Notes: a model not told the origin generated them from the sequence alone. A stretch of DNA of 64,000 nt from Candidatus Parcubacteria bacterium (GCA_023432445.1 JAEYUP010000001.1:62001-126000); one strand, 5' to 3'; shown: positions 33,180 to 42,525, counted from the stretch's first letter. Numbers and translations: made by a program.

Positions 33180-36100
33180 TTACACCTCCTCCTTGATTTC
33201 GTCTATTTCATCTATATCCTGAATACTCAAACCATCTTCGATCATATCGGACATTTCGTCGTCAGCTTCGTCTAAAATGATCACTTCGTCATCTTCGTCG
33301 CCTAGAGAAGATGCCGCTACTGGTTGGCCATTAATAACGCTACCGATTACTTGTTCAGCGTCAACTGTTTCTGCACCCTCTTCATCTACGAGGTCAACTC
33401 GAAGACCAAGGCCTTGAAGTTCTTTCACGAGGACGTTAAAGCTTTCTGGAAGCTTAGGTCCGATAATTGGCTCGTCTTTGATGATCGCCTCGTACGCTTT
33501 GGCACGACCGTATACATCGTCGGACTTGATAGTTAGCATTTCCTGAAGGGTTGCTGACGCACCATAAGCTTCGAGCGCCCAAACCTCCATCTCACCAAAT
33601 CGCTGACCACCATTTTGGGCCTTACCACCAAGTGGCTGCTGAGTAACCATCGCGTATGGACCGGTTGAACGGGCATGTATCTTGTCCGCGATCATGTGGT
33701 GAAGTTTAAGCATGTGCATGACTCCGACGGTAGTTCGCTCTTCAAACGGCTCACCTGTTCGGCCGTCAAATAGCTGGCTTTTACCATCACGGGCGTAACC
33801 GGCTTTTTCAAGCTCGCTAGAAATTACTTCGTCTGAGATGCCGTTAAATGGAGGCGTCGCTACCTTGTAACCAAGTGCGCGGGCCGCCATACCAAGGTGA
33901 GTTTCAAACAACTGTCCAATGTTCATTCGAGAAGGAACTCCGAGTGGGTTAAGGACTACATCTACAGGTGTACCGTCCTCTAGGAATGGCATGTCTTCGA
34001 CTGGGAGAATCCGTGCGACCACACCCTTGTTACCGTGTCGTCCAGCTAGCTTGTCACCAACTGAGATCTTGCGGAACTGTGCTACGAAAATCTGAATCTG
34101 CATCAATACACCAGCCTTTAGCTCATGGCCGTTCTCGCGTGAGAAAATCTTAACACCGACAACTTTACCGCCACCAGTGCCGTTCATGCGCTGCGAAGTG
34201 TCTCGAACATCTTTCGCTTTTTCACCAAAGATGGCCCGAAGAAGACGCTCTTCCGAGCTAAGCTCCTGCTCACCCTTTGGCGTAATCTTACCAACCAACA
34301 CATCGCCAGCCTTTACTTCTGATCCGAGCTGGACGATACCGTTTTCGTCAAGATGACGCAGCGACTCTTCGCTAACGTTAGGGATGTCTCGTGTAACAAT
34401 CTCAGGACCAAGCTTGGTCTCTCGAACTTCTACTGTGTAATCCTTGATGTTTACAGAGGTTAGAGTGTCGTCTTCAACTAATCGTCGGCTTAGAACAATC
34501 GCGTCGTCCATGTTGTAGCCAGACCACGGCATGAAAGCTACCACAAGGTCCTTACCGAGAGCGATTTCGCCGTCAGCGATAGATGCTCCTTCGATCAAGA
34601 TGTCGCCCTTCTTGACCTTGTCGCCGCGGTTTACGCGAACTTTTTGGTTAATCGAGCGGTCGTCGTTGCTCTTTACGAAGTGAGAAACGGGGTAGGTTCT
34701 TACGCCGTCCTTATATTTAACCTGAATTTCATCACCGTCAGCTCTAAGGACTTCGCCGTCCCCATCAGCAACAACTAGCTGGCTAGAGTTACGCGCGATA
34801 ACTTCCTCAATACCCGTACCGACAATCGCCGATTGTGGCTGAAGTAGAGGTACGGCTTGCTTCTGCATGCTTGATGCCATCAACGAACGGTCAACACGGT
34901 TTTTCTCAACGAACGGCACCAGTGCGGCCGTTGAGCCAAGGATCTGCTTGTTAGCTGCATCCATGAAGGTGACAGTGCTTGCGTCAACCTGCTCAGGCAA
35001 GAGCTCATTTCGTGCTGAAACACGCTCATCCTTGAAAGTGCTGTCATCGTTAAGTTCAGCTCCAGCGTCAGCAATAACTTCAACCGCTTCTTGTGAAGCG
35101 TCTAGGTACACAACTTCGTCGGTGACCTTACCATTAACAACTCGTAGGTATGGCGTCTCAATAAAGCCGTACTCGTTAATGCGTGCATAGGCTGCGAGGT
35201 TAAGAACTAGCCCAATGTTGGCACCTTCCGGTGTCTCGACAGTACAGATACGGCCGTAGTGAGTCGGGTGAGCGTCACGGACATCAAAGCCAGCTCGCTC
35301 ACGCGATAGTCCACCAGGACCCATCGAGCTAAGTCGTCGCTTGTGGGCCAGCTCAGCTAGTGGGTTGATCTCGTCCATCAACTGTGAAAGCTGTGAACTT
35401 GCAAAGAATTCACGTACTGCCGCCACGACTGGACGAGCATTGATAAGTTGAGCTGGGCCAACAGTCTCGATTTCGCTCATGCTCATGCGGTCCATAGCAT
35501 TTCGCTGCATACGAAGCATACCGACGCGGAATTGACGAGCTACTAGCTCGCCAACTAGCTTCACGCGACGGTTTGAAAGCGCGTCAATGTCGTCGGGTAG
35601 TTCCTGAGTATTGTTAAGGCGAACAATCTCGCGAACGATAGCCGTAAGATCAGCTACCTGGAAAGAGCGGAATTCAGTAGTATTTGGAGTATCAAGGCCA
35701 AGTCGCTGGTTGATCTTGTAACGGCCGACGCGGCTGTAGTCAAAACGTTTAAAATCAAAGAACATTCGCTCAATCATACTGCGAGCGTTGTCAACGGTGG
35801 CCAGATCACCCGGACGGAGACGACGGTAAACCTCGATCAAAGCCTCATTAGTGTTACGAGCCGGGTCCTTGTCAAGAGTTACATCTAGATGCTTGACCTC
35901 ACCGGTATCAACGTCTTCGAATAGGGCCTTTATTTCAGATGTTTTGTTATAACCTAGAGCACGGAAAAGGGTCGTCACAGGCAGTTTGCGACGGCGGTCA
36001 ATTTTGACGTAGATGGCACCGTTTGAGGCAGTTTCAAACTCAAGCCACGCCCCACGACCAGGAATAAGCTTCGCACCGTAGGCGTTACGGGTAGAAAGCC

Positions 36101-36542
36101 GGTCAGCAGTAAAGAATACACCGGCACTTCGAATAAGTTGCGAAACAACCACTCGCTCAGTACCGTTAATGATGAACGTTCCACGATCGGTCATCCATGG
36201 GTAGTCGCCGAGGTAAATCTCTTGCTCTTTGACTTCGCCGGTGACCTTGTTGGTCAGCTCAACAACCGCGTGAAGCGGTGCGTCAAAAGTAAGGTTGTTT
36301 TCTTTGGCATCCTTTTCAGAGTTCTTTGGCTCTTGGAAGGCGTACTTACCAAAGCGAAGGGCTAGCTTCTGCCCGGTATAGTCATCGATTGGGTTTAGTT
36401 CGGCAAATATTTCACCGAGACCGGTCTCGACGAATTCTTTCCAGCTCTCGCGCTGATGTTGGATAAGGTTTGGTATTTCGAGGGCGGTGTCGTCTTTCGT
36501 AAAGAAAACACGCTTCGTGGTTGCACGTTTCGCACTTGCCAT
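33180..36542 (-). CDS. rpoB: RNA polymerase beta subunit
   Basis: 1120 aa. The rifampicin-region motif SSQLSQLMDEINPLAELAHK is recognisable, followed by GPGGLSRERAGFDVRDAHPT. Relative to E. coli it has F514L, Q517E and N518I, which may matter for rifampicin binding. The C-terminus has GGKAQNGGQRFGEMEVWALE and an acidic tail. It heads the rpoBC operon; no rplJ/rplL is adjacent, and the leader is strongly structured. Confidence 0.98.
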   Translation of the reverse strand: MASAKRATTKRVFFTKDDTALEIPNLIQHQRESWKEFVETGLGEIFAELNPIDDYTGQKLALRFGKYAFQEPKNSEKDAKENNLTFDAPLHAVVELTNKVTGEVKEQEIYLGDYPWMTDRGTFIINGTERVVVSQLIRSAGVFFTADRLSTRNAYGAKLIPGRGAWLEFETASNGAIYVKIDRRRKLPVTTLFRALGYNKTSEIKALFEDVDTGEVKHLDVTLDKDPARNTNEALIEVYRRLRPGDLATVDNARSMIERMFFDFKRFDYSRVGRYKINQRLGLDTPNTTEFRSFQVADLTAIVREIVRLNNTQELPDDIDALSNRRVKLVGELVARQFRVGMLRMQRNAMDRMSMSEIETVGPAQLINARPVVAAVREFFASSQLSQLMDEINPLAELAHKRRLSSMGPGGLSRERAGFDVRDAHPTHYGRICTVETPEGANIGLVLNLAAYARINEYGFIETPYLRVVNGKVTDEVVYLDASQEAVEVIADAGAELNDDSTFKDERVSARNELLPEQVDASTVTFMDAANKQILGSTAALVPFVEKNRVDRSLMASSMQKQAVPLLQPQSAIVGTGIEEVIARNSSQLVVADGDGEVLRADGDEIQVKYKDGVRTYPVSHFVKSNDDRSINQKVRVNRGDKVKKGDILIEGASIADGEIALGKDLVVAFMPWSGYNMDDAIVLSRRLVEDDTLTSVNIKDYTVEVRETKLGPEIVTRDIPNVSEESLRHLDENGIVQLGSEVKAGDVLVGKITPKGEQELSSEERLLRAIFGEKAKDVRDTSQRMNGTGGGKVVGVKIFSRENGHELKAGVLMQIQIFVAQFRKISVGDKLAGRHGNKGVVARILPVEDMPFLEDGTPVDVVLNPLGVPSRMNIGQLFETHLGMAARALGYKVATPPFNGISDEVISSELEKAGYARDGKSQLFDGRTGEPFEERTTVGVMHMLKLHHMIADKIHARSTGPYAMVTQQPLGGKAQNGGQRFGEMEVWALEAYGASATLQEMLTIKSDDVYGRAKAYEAIIKDEPIIGPKLPESFNVLVKELQGLGLRVDLVDEEGAETVDAEQVIGSVINGQPVAASSLGDEDDEVIILDEADDEMSDMIEDGLSIQDIDEIDEIKEEV

Positions 36543-36566
36543 GGGTTGGTTTGTCCTTGCTGGGTT

Positions 36567-36650
36567 GGTTTAATATAAGGGTTCTTTGGCGCCGAAGATT
36601 CCCTTAACCACTGGATTGTCCAAAAATGACTGCCACCTCTTTTTTGGACA
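36567..36650 (-). promoter_or_regulatory. Structured rpoB leader with two hairpins
   Basis: Hairpin A is a perfect 10-bp inverted repeat TGTCCAAAAA (36617-36626) / TTTTTGGACA (36641-36650). Hairpin B pairs AAGGG with CCCTT (36577-36581 with 36601-36605), extended by TCTT/AAGA inside and GGTT/AACC outside. Both lie between the rpoB promoter and start codon. Confidence 0.6.
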
Positions 36651-36685
36651 TAGATAACCAGGGCTACACTACTTCTTATGCCCAA

Positions 36686-36714
36686 TTATGAACAAGTTTT
36701 GAAAAATATGCAAG
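36686..36714 (-). promoter_or_regulatory. rpoBC promoter
   Basis: Minus-strand -35 TTGCAT (36709-36714), 17-nt spacer, -10 CATAAT (36686-36691), giving a ~140-nt leader. Confidence 0.7.
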
Positions 36715-36728
36715 GGGTTTTAAATATT

Positions 36729-37328
36729 TTAAGACTCTTTTTCGATAACTTCGTCAACTATGCCATATTCTTTGGCCTCTTCGGCGCTCATCCAAAAGTC
36801 CCGATCGACGTCTTTTTCTATCTTAGCTAGTTTCTGACCAGTGTTTTTGGCAAGTATCTCGTTCAAGCGGTGCTTTAAGAACACACCTTCACGCAGAGTA
36901 ATTTCCTGATCGGTAATTTTACCTCTAGTGCCACTCGATGGCTGATGAATCATGATGCGGGCGTTCGGCAATGCGTATCGTTTGCCTTTGGTGCCGCTGG
37001 ACAACAGGAAGGCGCCCATGCTCGCCTGTAGCCCGATACCTATAGTCTGAACGTCCGGTGCGACATGCTGTATGGTGTCGTAAATAGCCAAGCCGTCGTA
37101 AACACTGCCGCCCGGACTATTGATATATAGTTTTATATCTTTCTTTGGATCTTCGTACGCGAGATACAGCAACTGAGCTACTACAATATTAGCCGTATGT
37201 TCGTTAACCTCCTCGCCTAAGAAAATAATACGGTCCTTAAGCAAACGAGAGTATATATCGAATGCTCTCTCACCGTCATGACTTTTTTCAACAACCGTTG
37301 GAACCAGATAGCTTGATGGTCTACTCAT
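36729..37328 (-). CDS. clpP: ATP-dependent Clp protease proteolytic subunit
   Basis: 199 aa from the ATG at 37328 (MSRPSSYLVPTVVEKS); an in-frame upstream start would run through the promoter. The catalytic triad is visible: Ser in GLQASMGAFLLSSG, His in MIHQPSSGTRG, Asp in DRDFWMSAEEA. It forms the tetradecameric chamber used with ClpC/ClpX. -35 TTGACG, 18-nt spacer and -10 TATACT end 9 nt before the ATG, and a CIRCE operator covers the -35, indicating HrcA repression. Confidence 0.97.
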   Translation of the reverse strand: MSRPSSYLVPTVVEKSHDGERAFDIYSRLLKDRIIFLGEEVNEHTANIVVAQLLYLAYEDPKKDIKLYINSPGGSVYDGLAIYDTIQHVAPDVQTIGIGLQASMGAFLLSSGTKGKRYALPNARIMIHQPSSGTRGKITDQEITLREGVFLKHRLNEILAKNTGQKLAKIEKDVDRDFWMSAEEAKEYGIVDEVIEKES

Positions 37329-37351
37329 AGTAAGTCTAGTATACAAAGGCG

Positions 37352-37378
37352 CTAGCACTCTCGTCAAGTGAGTGCTAA
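37352..37378 (-). promoter_or_regulatory. CIRCE operator (HrcA site) of clpP
   Basis: Minus strand TTAGCACTC-N9-GAGTGCTAG, one mismatch from the CIRCE consensus. The 9-nt spacer contains the -35 TTGACG (37362-37367). Confidence 0.93.
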
Positions 37379-37453
37379 AGCTAGTCTGATAAAGTTACGT
37401 TGACTTTTGACGTATTATTTGACATAGTTTGACCATCCACGAGAGGAGACGAT

Positions 37454-37942
37454 ATGGTAACGTGGAAGACGGAGGCGACAAAGCGTCGCAGCCTCCTTAA
37501 ATATCTGAAGGAAGAAGAGCTGCGGGGTCGATACATAGTTTCGGCCACTATCGGGGCGCTTTTAGGCCCTATCGCCGTGATAATGATGGCTATCACTGAC
37601 ATTTTTTGGAAGGAGCCTGCTGCATTCACCACCGTACAGGTGTCAGTAATACTTGTCACATCGATATTTGTATTTCACGCCTGTTTAGTTCTGCTGGTGA
37701 ACTCGGTTGGAAAATACAGACAAGCTGGATGGACTACCTTCTGGATAGCGCTCGCCTGGTCTATGGCTAGCCTAGCCACGGCGTTTCTTTGCATCCGAGC
37801 TTTTGCTCAAGGCGATCCGCTAGCTAATAATTTAGCGCAAGCTGGCGTATGGCTAGTGCTTCTTGGTTGGGTCAGCCTCGCAATAGTGGCCATGGACGCG
37901 ATCACTTCAACACTAAACCGCCATCAATTTCAGAAGATCTAA
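37454..37942 (+). CDS. Small four-helix membrane protein
   Basis: 162 aa, not recognised. A basic cytoplasmic N-terminus (TEATKRRSLLKYLKEEELRG) is followed by four hydrophobic segments, near 28-48, 60-82, 95-113 and 127-147. AGGAG lies 6 nt before the ATG. It stands alone on the plus strand between clpP and tig. No conserved catalytic residues are evident. Confidence 0.75.
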   Translation: MVTWKTEATKRRSLLKYLKEEELRGRYIVSATIGALLGPIAVIMMAITDIFWKEPAAFTTVQVSVILVTSIFVFHACLVLLVNSVGKYRQAGWTTFWIALAWSMASLATAFLCIRAFAQGDPLANNLAQAGVWLVLLGWVSLAIVAMDAITSTLNRHQFQKI

Positions 37943-37975
37943 AGTAGGCAGCCATCCAGCCTTTGATGCCTAAAA

Positions 37976-38040
37976 CCCCCTCGACAATGATGATCGAGGG
38001 GGCGGTGGCAACAGCGAGCCGATCTCCCCGGCTCGCTTTT
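37976..38040. terminator. Tandem convergent terminators (162-aa gene / tig)
   Basis: Two hairpins: CCCCCTCGA/TCGAGGGGG (37976-38002), followed by TTTT on the minus strand (serving tig), and GCGAGCC/GGCTCGC (38014-38036) followed by TTTT on the plus strand (serving the 162-aa gene). Confidence 0.85.
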
Positions 38041-38049
38041 AAATTGTTT

Positions 38050-39339
38050 TTATTTTTTCGTATTTAATTCCACTAGTCGCTCGACGGTCTTTTCCATCAT
38101 ATAGCGATTTGAGATATCTCGTCGCACCTCATCGGTCTCAAACTGCTTCAAAACCTCGGGGTTATTTGCATACTGCTGCTTATAAAGTTCGATGTGACCC
38201 TCAATTTCTTCATCATTCGCCGTAATGCTTTCGGCTCGAACCAGCTCGTTTAGGACCAACCCGGCCTTCACGCGACGCTCGGCCGAAGGCTTAACTTCTT
38301 TCTCGCGCCAGTCATCCTCGTCTTTAAAATTATTGGTGCGCAAATAGCTATCCAGCGTCAGACCACGGTAGAGCAGGTTCTGAGAAAAGTCTTGCTCGAT
38401 AGAGCGCATCTGATCAGCGACCATCACCTCGGGTGCGATTACATCACTCTTGCTTACGAGTTCTTCGATCAGAGCATCTTTATGCTTCTCGCCAGCTTCT
38501 CGCTGCTTGCCAGCCAAAATCTCTCGCTTTATGTCGTCGCATAGCTGCTCAACGGTCTCAAACGGGCCAGCTTTTTTTGCCAATTCATCATTAAGTTCCG
38601 GCAAAGACGCTTCCTGAACGGACTTGATAGTAACGGTGAAAACGACTTTCTGACCAGCTAGGTCAGCAGCGTGGTAATCTTCTGGAAAAGAAAGCTCTAG
38701 GTCGATAACCTCGCCTGGTTTGTGGCCAACAATACCTTCTTCAAAGCCCGGTATGAACTGGTTAGAGCCCAGTTTGAGGGTGTGGTCGCTAGCCGTACCG
38801 CCGTCAAACGCAACACCGTCTTTCTTGCCCACAAAGTCTATAACAACCTCGTCGCCATCTTTAGCTGCCCGCTCCACCGACTTCTTTTCAGCGAAACCCT
38901 GACGAAGCCGCTCGGTTATCTCATTAACTTCGTCATCACTTACGGCTACTTTTTCAGGCTTAGCGGTAAGTTTTTTGTAGTCACCGAGCTTAACTTCTGG
39001 CAATATGGTCGCTTCGGCGGTGAACTCTAAAATCTCCCCAGGTACATATTTTTTCACTTCCACCTCAGGGCGCTCCAACACCTGTATATTCTCGGTGATA
39101 AACGCTTCTGCTACCGCTTTGTTAATCGCTGAGTCAAGAATCGCCTCCTGTAAAGCCTGTGGTGCTACATTTTTCGCCACAACCGCCTCCGGAACCTTAC
39201 CTTCACGAAAGCCGGCCACTTTGACGGTCTTACTTAACTTCTTTAGTGCGACTTTTTCGGCGTCTTCAAGCTCCAAGACCCCGACGGTGATCGCAAGCTG
39301 CACCTTTGTATCTGATAGTTTTTTTACATTTGTCTGCAT
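38050..39339 (-). CDS. tig: Trigger factor
   Basis: 429 aa. The ribosome-docking signature GFREGKVPEAVV is at residues ~44-55. The FKBP-type prolyl isomerase domain follows (DGDEVVIDFVGKKDG, LKLGSNQFIPGFEEGIVGHK), then a helical C-terminal chaperone domain. It binds L23 at the tunnel exit and folds nascent chains. Confidence 0.96.
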   Translation of the reverse strand: MQTNVKKLSDTKVQLAITVGVLELEDAEKVALKKLSKTVKVAGFREGKVPEAVVAKNVAPQALQEAILDSAINKAVAEAFITENIQVLERPEVEVKKYVPGEILEFTAEATILPEVKLGDYKKLTAKPEKVAVSDDEVNEITERLRQGFAEKKSVERAAKDGDEVVIDFVGKKDGVAFDGGTASDHTLKLGSNQFIPGFEEGIVGHKPGEVIDLELSFPEDYHAADLAGQKVVFTVTIKSVQEASLPELNDELAKKAGPFETVEQLCDDIKREILAGKQREAGEKHKDALIEELVSKSDVIAPEVMVADQMRSIEQDFSQNLLYRGLTLDSYLRTNNFKDEDDWREKEVKPSAERRVKAGLVLNELVRAESITANDEEIEGHIELYKQQYANNPEVLKQFETDEVRRDISNRYMMEKTVERLVELNTKK

Positions 39340-39379
39340 AGCGTCTAACTATAACAGAGGTAGTGAAGCCACGCAAGTC

Positions 39380-40081
39380 TCAGGCAGGACGTGTGTTAAC
39401 ACTTTGAGCCAGCCGCTCTTCTTTGTGCTTCTTATCGCTTTTCATAGCTTGGTTGGCTTGTTTAATATAGACCTCTACTCCGTCACTCAAAACATCTCGG
39501 CCCTTAACAACTCCATCAATTCCTACAGAAAATCCAATCGGTTTAATTAAATTATCGTAATCACCACCATCAACAGAATCTTTGGCTTCAGAAAATTTTT
39601 TCCGTAAATATTCACGCATCTTAGTGCCATCGTCGGCATCGTCCCGAACCGGGCTAAAAACGTAAAACTCGTCACCACTACGCCGGGCTATAAACTCGCC
39701 CTCTCTGTTGAGCGAATCTTTCATTTTATTAGCGATTATCTTTAAAACTTTATCGCCTACGTCATGGTCAATCGAATTAGCCACCCCAAAATTATCCAAA
39801 TCAACAAACGCTATTATATATTCGTCATCAAGACTGTGCGTAGCGACATATTCCATAACAAAGTCACCGAACATCTCCCGGCTAGGAAGTTGCGTCAACC
39901 GATCAAGCTTCGGCTCGGACGACGGAGTTTCGGCCTCTCGTCTGGTCATCAAATCTCTGGCACGATTTGCGGCTGCCTCTAATGCATCCACGCCAACACC
40001 CTCTATACCAGGCCGCAAGGTGCGGTCTTGTACTATTTCAAACGATGGTACGGCTATTCTGCTGGGAGCTTTTTCAGTCAT
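39380..40081 (-). CDS. GGDEF-domain protein (putative diguanylate cyclase)
   Basis: 233 aa from the ATG at 40081. The GGDEF domain (~90-225) has DRLTQLPSREMF, FVDLDNFG and the active-site loop RRSGDEFYVFSP, that is SGDEF in place of GGDEF, a tolerated variant in active cyclases. The N-terminal ~85 residues show no sensor domain or membrane helix. Cyclic di-GMP genes are sparse in CPR genomes. Longer in-frame starts overlap a -10-like TATAAAATA and are rejected. Confidence 0.85.
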   Translation of the reverse strand: MTEKAPSRIAVPSFEIVQDRTLRPGIEGVGVDALEAAANRARDLMTRREAETPSSEPKLDRLTQLPSREMFGDFVMEYVATHSLDDEYIIAFVDLDNFGVANSIDHDVGDKVLKIIANKMKDSLNREGEFIARRSGDEFYVFSPVRDDADDGTKMREYLRKKFSEAKDSVDGGDYDNLIKPIGFSVGIDGVVKGRDVLSDGVEVYIKQANQAMKSDKKHKEERLAQSVNTRPA

Positions 40082-40165
40082 TTTGGTTTCGATTATTTTA
40101 TACCATAATCTTATCATAATAAACTTAATAAAAATAGTCCTTCTAGGAGGACTATGTACGTGTCT

Positions 40166-40250
40166 TGGTGCGCGAGAAAGGACTTGAACCTTCACACCTT
40201 GCGGCACATGCTCCTAAGGCATGCGTGTCTACCAATTCCACCACTCGCGC
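40166..40250 (-). tRNA. tRNA-Leu (UAG)
   Basis: Class II tRNA. Acceptor GCGCGAG/CTCGCGC, anticodon stem CATGC/GCATG with loop CTTAGGA (anticodon TAG), long variable arm, T-loop TTCAAGT, and an encoded CCA. Confidence 0.96.
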
Positions 40251-40345
40251 ATTACTCTCATTATAACATATCGCCCTTGGTGATGCTATGCCTAGTCGTT
40301 TTGCTTGTGGTATTATAAATGCAAAGGGATTTTCAAGGGGAAACA

Positions 40346-41923
40346 ATGAATAAAATAGCTCGCTATCTCAATGAACACCTACTGGGTGAAGTGACTGGCT
40401 CACGCGAGATCAGAAAACGCTACGCAACTGATGCCAGCGTTCTTTCTATAACGCCAGAAGTAGTTGTTTTTCCTCGAGTAACCAACGATATACGCAAAGT
40501 TGCTCGGTTTACTTGGCAACTTGCCGAGAAAGGCCACGTTATTGGTATAACCGCTCGCGGACTAGGCGGCGACACGACCGGAGCAGCCATCGGTAAAGGG
40601 GTCGTCATTAACCTCGCGACGCACTGCAATGACGTCATTCAACTACTGGCGAAAGATCGCCTCATCCATGTTCAGCCGGGTATCCGGGTCGACACGCTCG
40701 CCCAGACGCTCAAATGGCAGGGCTTGGCGCTCCCAGAGGCTGATGGCAGCGCCACTATCGGTGGCATCATCGCGAGCGACGCTCTCGGTACCTCACGTCA
40801 CATCGCCGACAACGTCGAAAAGCTAGAGGTAGTCCTCGCCAACGGTGACATCTTGGAAACGGGCCGTATCAGCAAGCGAGATATCAGCAAGAAGCTAGGC
40901 ACTCAAACTTTCGAAGGTGAAATCTACCGCAAAATCGAAGGCCTCATCGAGGACAACCAAGAGGTCTTGGAGCGCATCGCCAACGACCCCACCCGTGACA
41001 ACACTGGCTACCGCCGACTTGCGCAAGTTCGTCAAAAAGATGGCTCGTTCGACCTTACCCCTCTCTTTATTGGCAGTCAGGGTACTCTTGGGATTATCTC
41101 TGAGGTGGTGCTCAGAACTGACTTTTATTCGCAAGAGGAGACCCTTCTGGCTATAACCGCCGACAGCCTCGGCCTTGCCCGTGACGTTGCCGATAAAGTT
41201 TTAGCGCTAGAGCCAGCCGAACTATCCATTATCGATGGCGAGTTATATCGACGAGCCGTCAAAGACGGAGTGCAGTTCTCGCCTCTCGGCGATGTATCAC
41301 AACTAGGTGCGGTGGTGTACGTTCGATTCAACGATTTCAGTGAACGCGCCCAAGCCCACAAGCTTAAGAAGATCCGCAAGATGCTACGAAACATCCCCGT
41401 CGGCATCATCGACTCCACTGAACAAAGCATCGACGACCTAGCGAGCGTCAAACATGTTACCCGATCGGTGATTCTTGGTGAAAGCGATAAGTCAGTTGTA
41501 CCTATCATCGACGGGGCGTTTGTGCCGACCGACCGCCGGGAAGAGTTCGAAGAGGGTCTTCTGGCCCTGGCCCACAAACATCATATTGACCTGCCCCATA
41601 TTATCAACGTGCTGTCTGGAACTTACCGCATATTAGTCGAGCTAAAACTTGACGTTGTGAGTGACAAGCAAAAGTTATTCAAGCTAATTGCCGATTACGC
41701 CTCACTCGTCGACAGCGTCAATGGCGCCTTCGTCAACGACGGCGCCGAGGGCCGGTTGAAAGCCAATGCCGCCTGGGCTATCCTAGAAGACGACGAAGCG
41801 AAGCTGTTTGAGCAAGTCCGAGAAATCTTCGACCCATTTAGCACCCTTAACCCCGGTGTGAAGCAAAAGAACGAACTCCGTGGACTCGTCGCCAGCCTCC
41901 GGTCTTCGTACGAATCAATGTAA
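40346..41923 (+). CDS. FAD-linked oxidase/dehydrogenase (GlcD/D-lactate dehydrogenase family)
   Basis: 525 aa. The start at 40346 is favoured by AAGGGG 6 nt upstream. The PCMH-type FAD-binding domain occupies ~35-230 (EVVVFPRVTNDIRKVARF, GLGGDTTGAAIGKGVVINLA, LPEADGSATIGGIIASDALG). The FAD-oxidase C-terminal domain follows, ending DPFSTLNPGVKQKNELRG. The family oxidises 2-hydroxyacids; the exact substrate cannot be set. There is no C-terminal Fe-S domain as found in some GlcD/DLD fusions. -10 TATTAT lies ~25 nt upstream. Confidence 0.85.
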   Translation: MNKIARYLNEHLLGEVTGSREIRKRYATDASVLSITPEVVVFPRVTNDIRKVARFTWQLAEKGHVIGITARGLGGDTTGAAIGKGVVINLATHCNDVIQLLAKDRLIHVQPGIRVDTLAQTLKWQGLALPEADGSATIGGIIASDALGTSRHIADNVEKLEVVLANGDILETGRISKRDISKKLGTQTFEGEIYRKIEGLIEDNQEVLERIANDPTRDNTGYRRLAQVRQKDGSFDLTPLFIGSQGTLGIISEVVLRTDFYSQEETLLAITADSLGLARDVADKVLALEPAELSIIDGELYRRAVKDGVQFSPLGDVSQLGAVVYVRFNDFSERAQAHKLKKIRKMLRNIPVGIIDSTEQSIDDLASVKHVTRSVILGESDKSVVPIIDGAFVPTDRREEFEEGLLALAHKHHIDLPHIINVLSGTYRILVELKLDVVSDKQKLFKLIADYASLVDSVNGAFVNDGAEGRLKANAAWAILEDDEAKLFEQVREIFDPFSTLNPGVKQKNELRGLVASLRSSYESM

Positions 41924-41943
41924 TTTTAAACAAAGAAAACCCG

Positions 41944-41993
41944 CCCCGAAGGAACGTCGCCATATGGCAAGCTTCGTAAGAAGCGGGTTCTCT
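41944..41993. terminator. Nested hairpin between the FAD oxidase and the 79-aa gene
   Basis: Outer AACCCGC/GCGGGTT, middle CGAAG/CTTCG, inner GCCATATGGC. On the minus strand it is followed by TTTTCTTT; on the plus by TCTCTTT. It is a likely shared terminator of two convergent genes. Confidence 0.7.
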
Positions 41994-42008
41994 TTCGTGG
42001 GCGGTGCG

Positions 42009-42248
42009 CTACATGGATGATGCTTCCGAGTTCGTTTGCTCAGCAAACTTCTTGGCGAAAGTCTCTGCGTCTTTACGGGAAGGTCCTCCAGGTGTTCTTG
42101 CCACCATTGATGGTGGGCCGAATATAGGTATATACACAGTGGGGCCTCGATCAGTGTCTTCTCGATTCCACCGCTCCTTGATACCGCTGAGCACATTCTT
42201 GATCAGCTCGAATGGCTTCATCAACACAATCCAGTATGCTTTTGCCAT
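42009..42248 (-). CDS. Small hypothetical protein
   Basis: 79 aa starting MAKAYWIVLMKPFELIKNVL. A strong AGGAGG precedes tandem ATGs; spacing favours the second (42248). The N-terminus is an amphipathic or peripheral-membrane helix; the rest is charged and proline-rich (PIFGPPSMVARTPGGPS). Not recognised. TATACT upstream (~42300) is a candidate -10. Confidence 0.6.
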   Translation of the reverse strand: MAKAYWIVLMKPFELIKNVLSGIKERWNREDTDRGPTVYIPIFGPPSMVARTPGGPSRKDAETFAKKFAEQTNSEASSM

Positions 42249-42371
42249 CATCTCCTCCTTTCTTTTCTATAGACAGTTGAGGAAATGCTTGCAAAATTAG
42301 TATACACCCGATAGCTGCTCTAAATCATTTTACTGGGTGTCGGACCATAAATCCTGTATAATGAGCGCAAT

Positions 42372-42458
42372 GCGTGCGTGGCGGAATTGGTAGACGCGCT
42401 AGCTTCAGGTGCTAGTGTCAGCAATGACGTGGAGGTTCAAGTCCTCTCGCGCGCACCA
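42372..42458 (+). tRNA. tRNA-Leu (CAG)
   Basis: Class II tRNA. Acceptor GCGTGCG/CGCGCGC (one G-U), anticodon stem CTAGC/GCTAG with loop TTCAGGT (anticodon CAG), long variable arm GTGTCAGCAATGACG, T-loop TTCAAGT, encoded CCA. -10 TATAAT at ~42356. Confidence 0.96.
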
Positions 42459-42490
42459 AGATTGATTTTCTTGCTTTGAAGCAGGGTTGC

Positions 42491-42525
42491 AAAGGGCTCT
42501 TTCCAGAGGTAGGAAGGAGCCCTTT
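42491..42525 (+). terminator. Terminator of tRNA-Leu (CAG)
   Basis: Nine-bp stem AAAGGGCTC / GAGCCCTTT with further TTCC/GGAA pairing inside the loop. Confidence 0.8.

Noticed and set aside
33180..36542. Rifampicin resistance inferred from F514L/Q517E/N518I in RpoB
   Set aside because: The main resistance positions (D516, H526, S531) are unchanged, so no firm prediction can be made from sequence alone.
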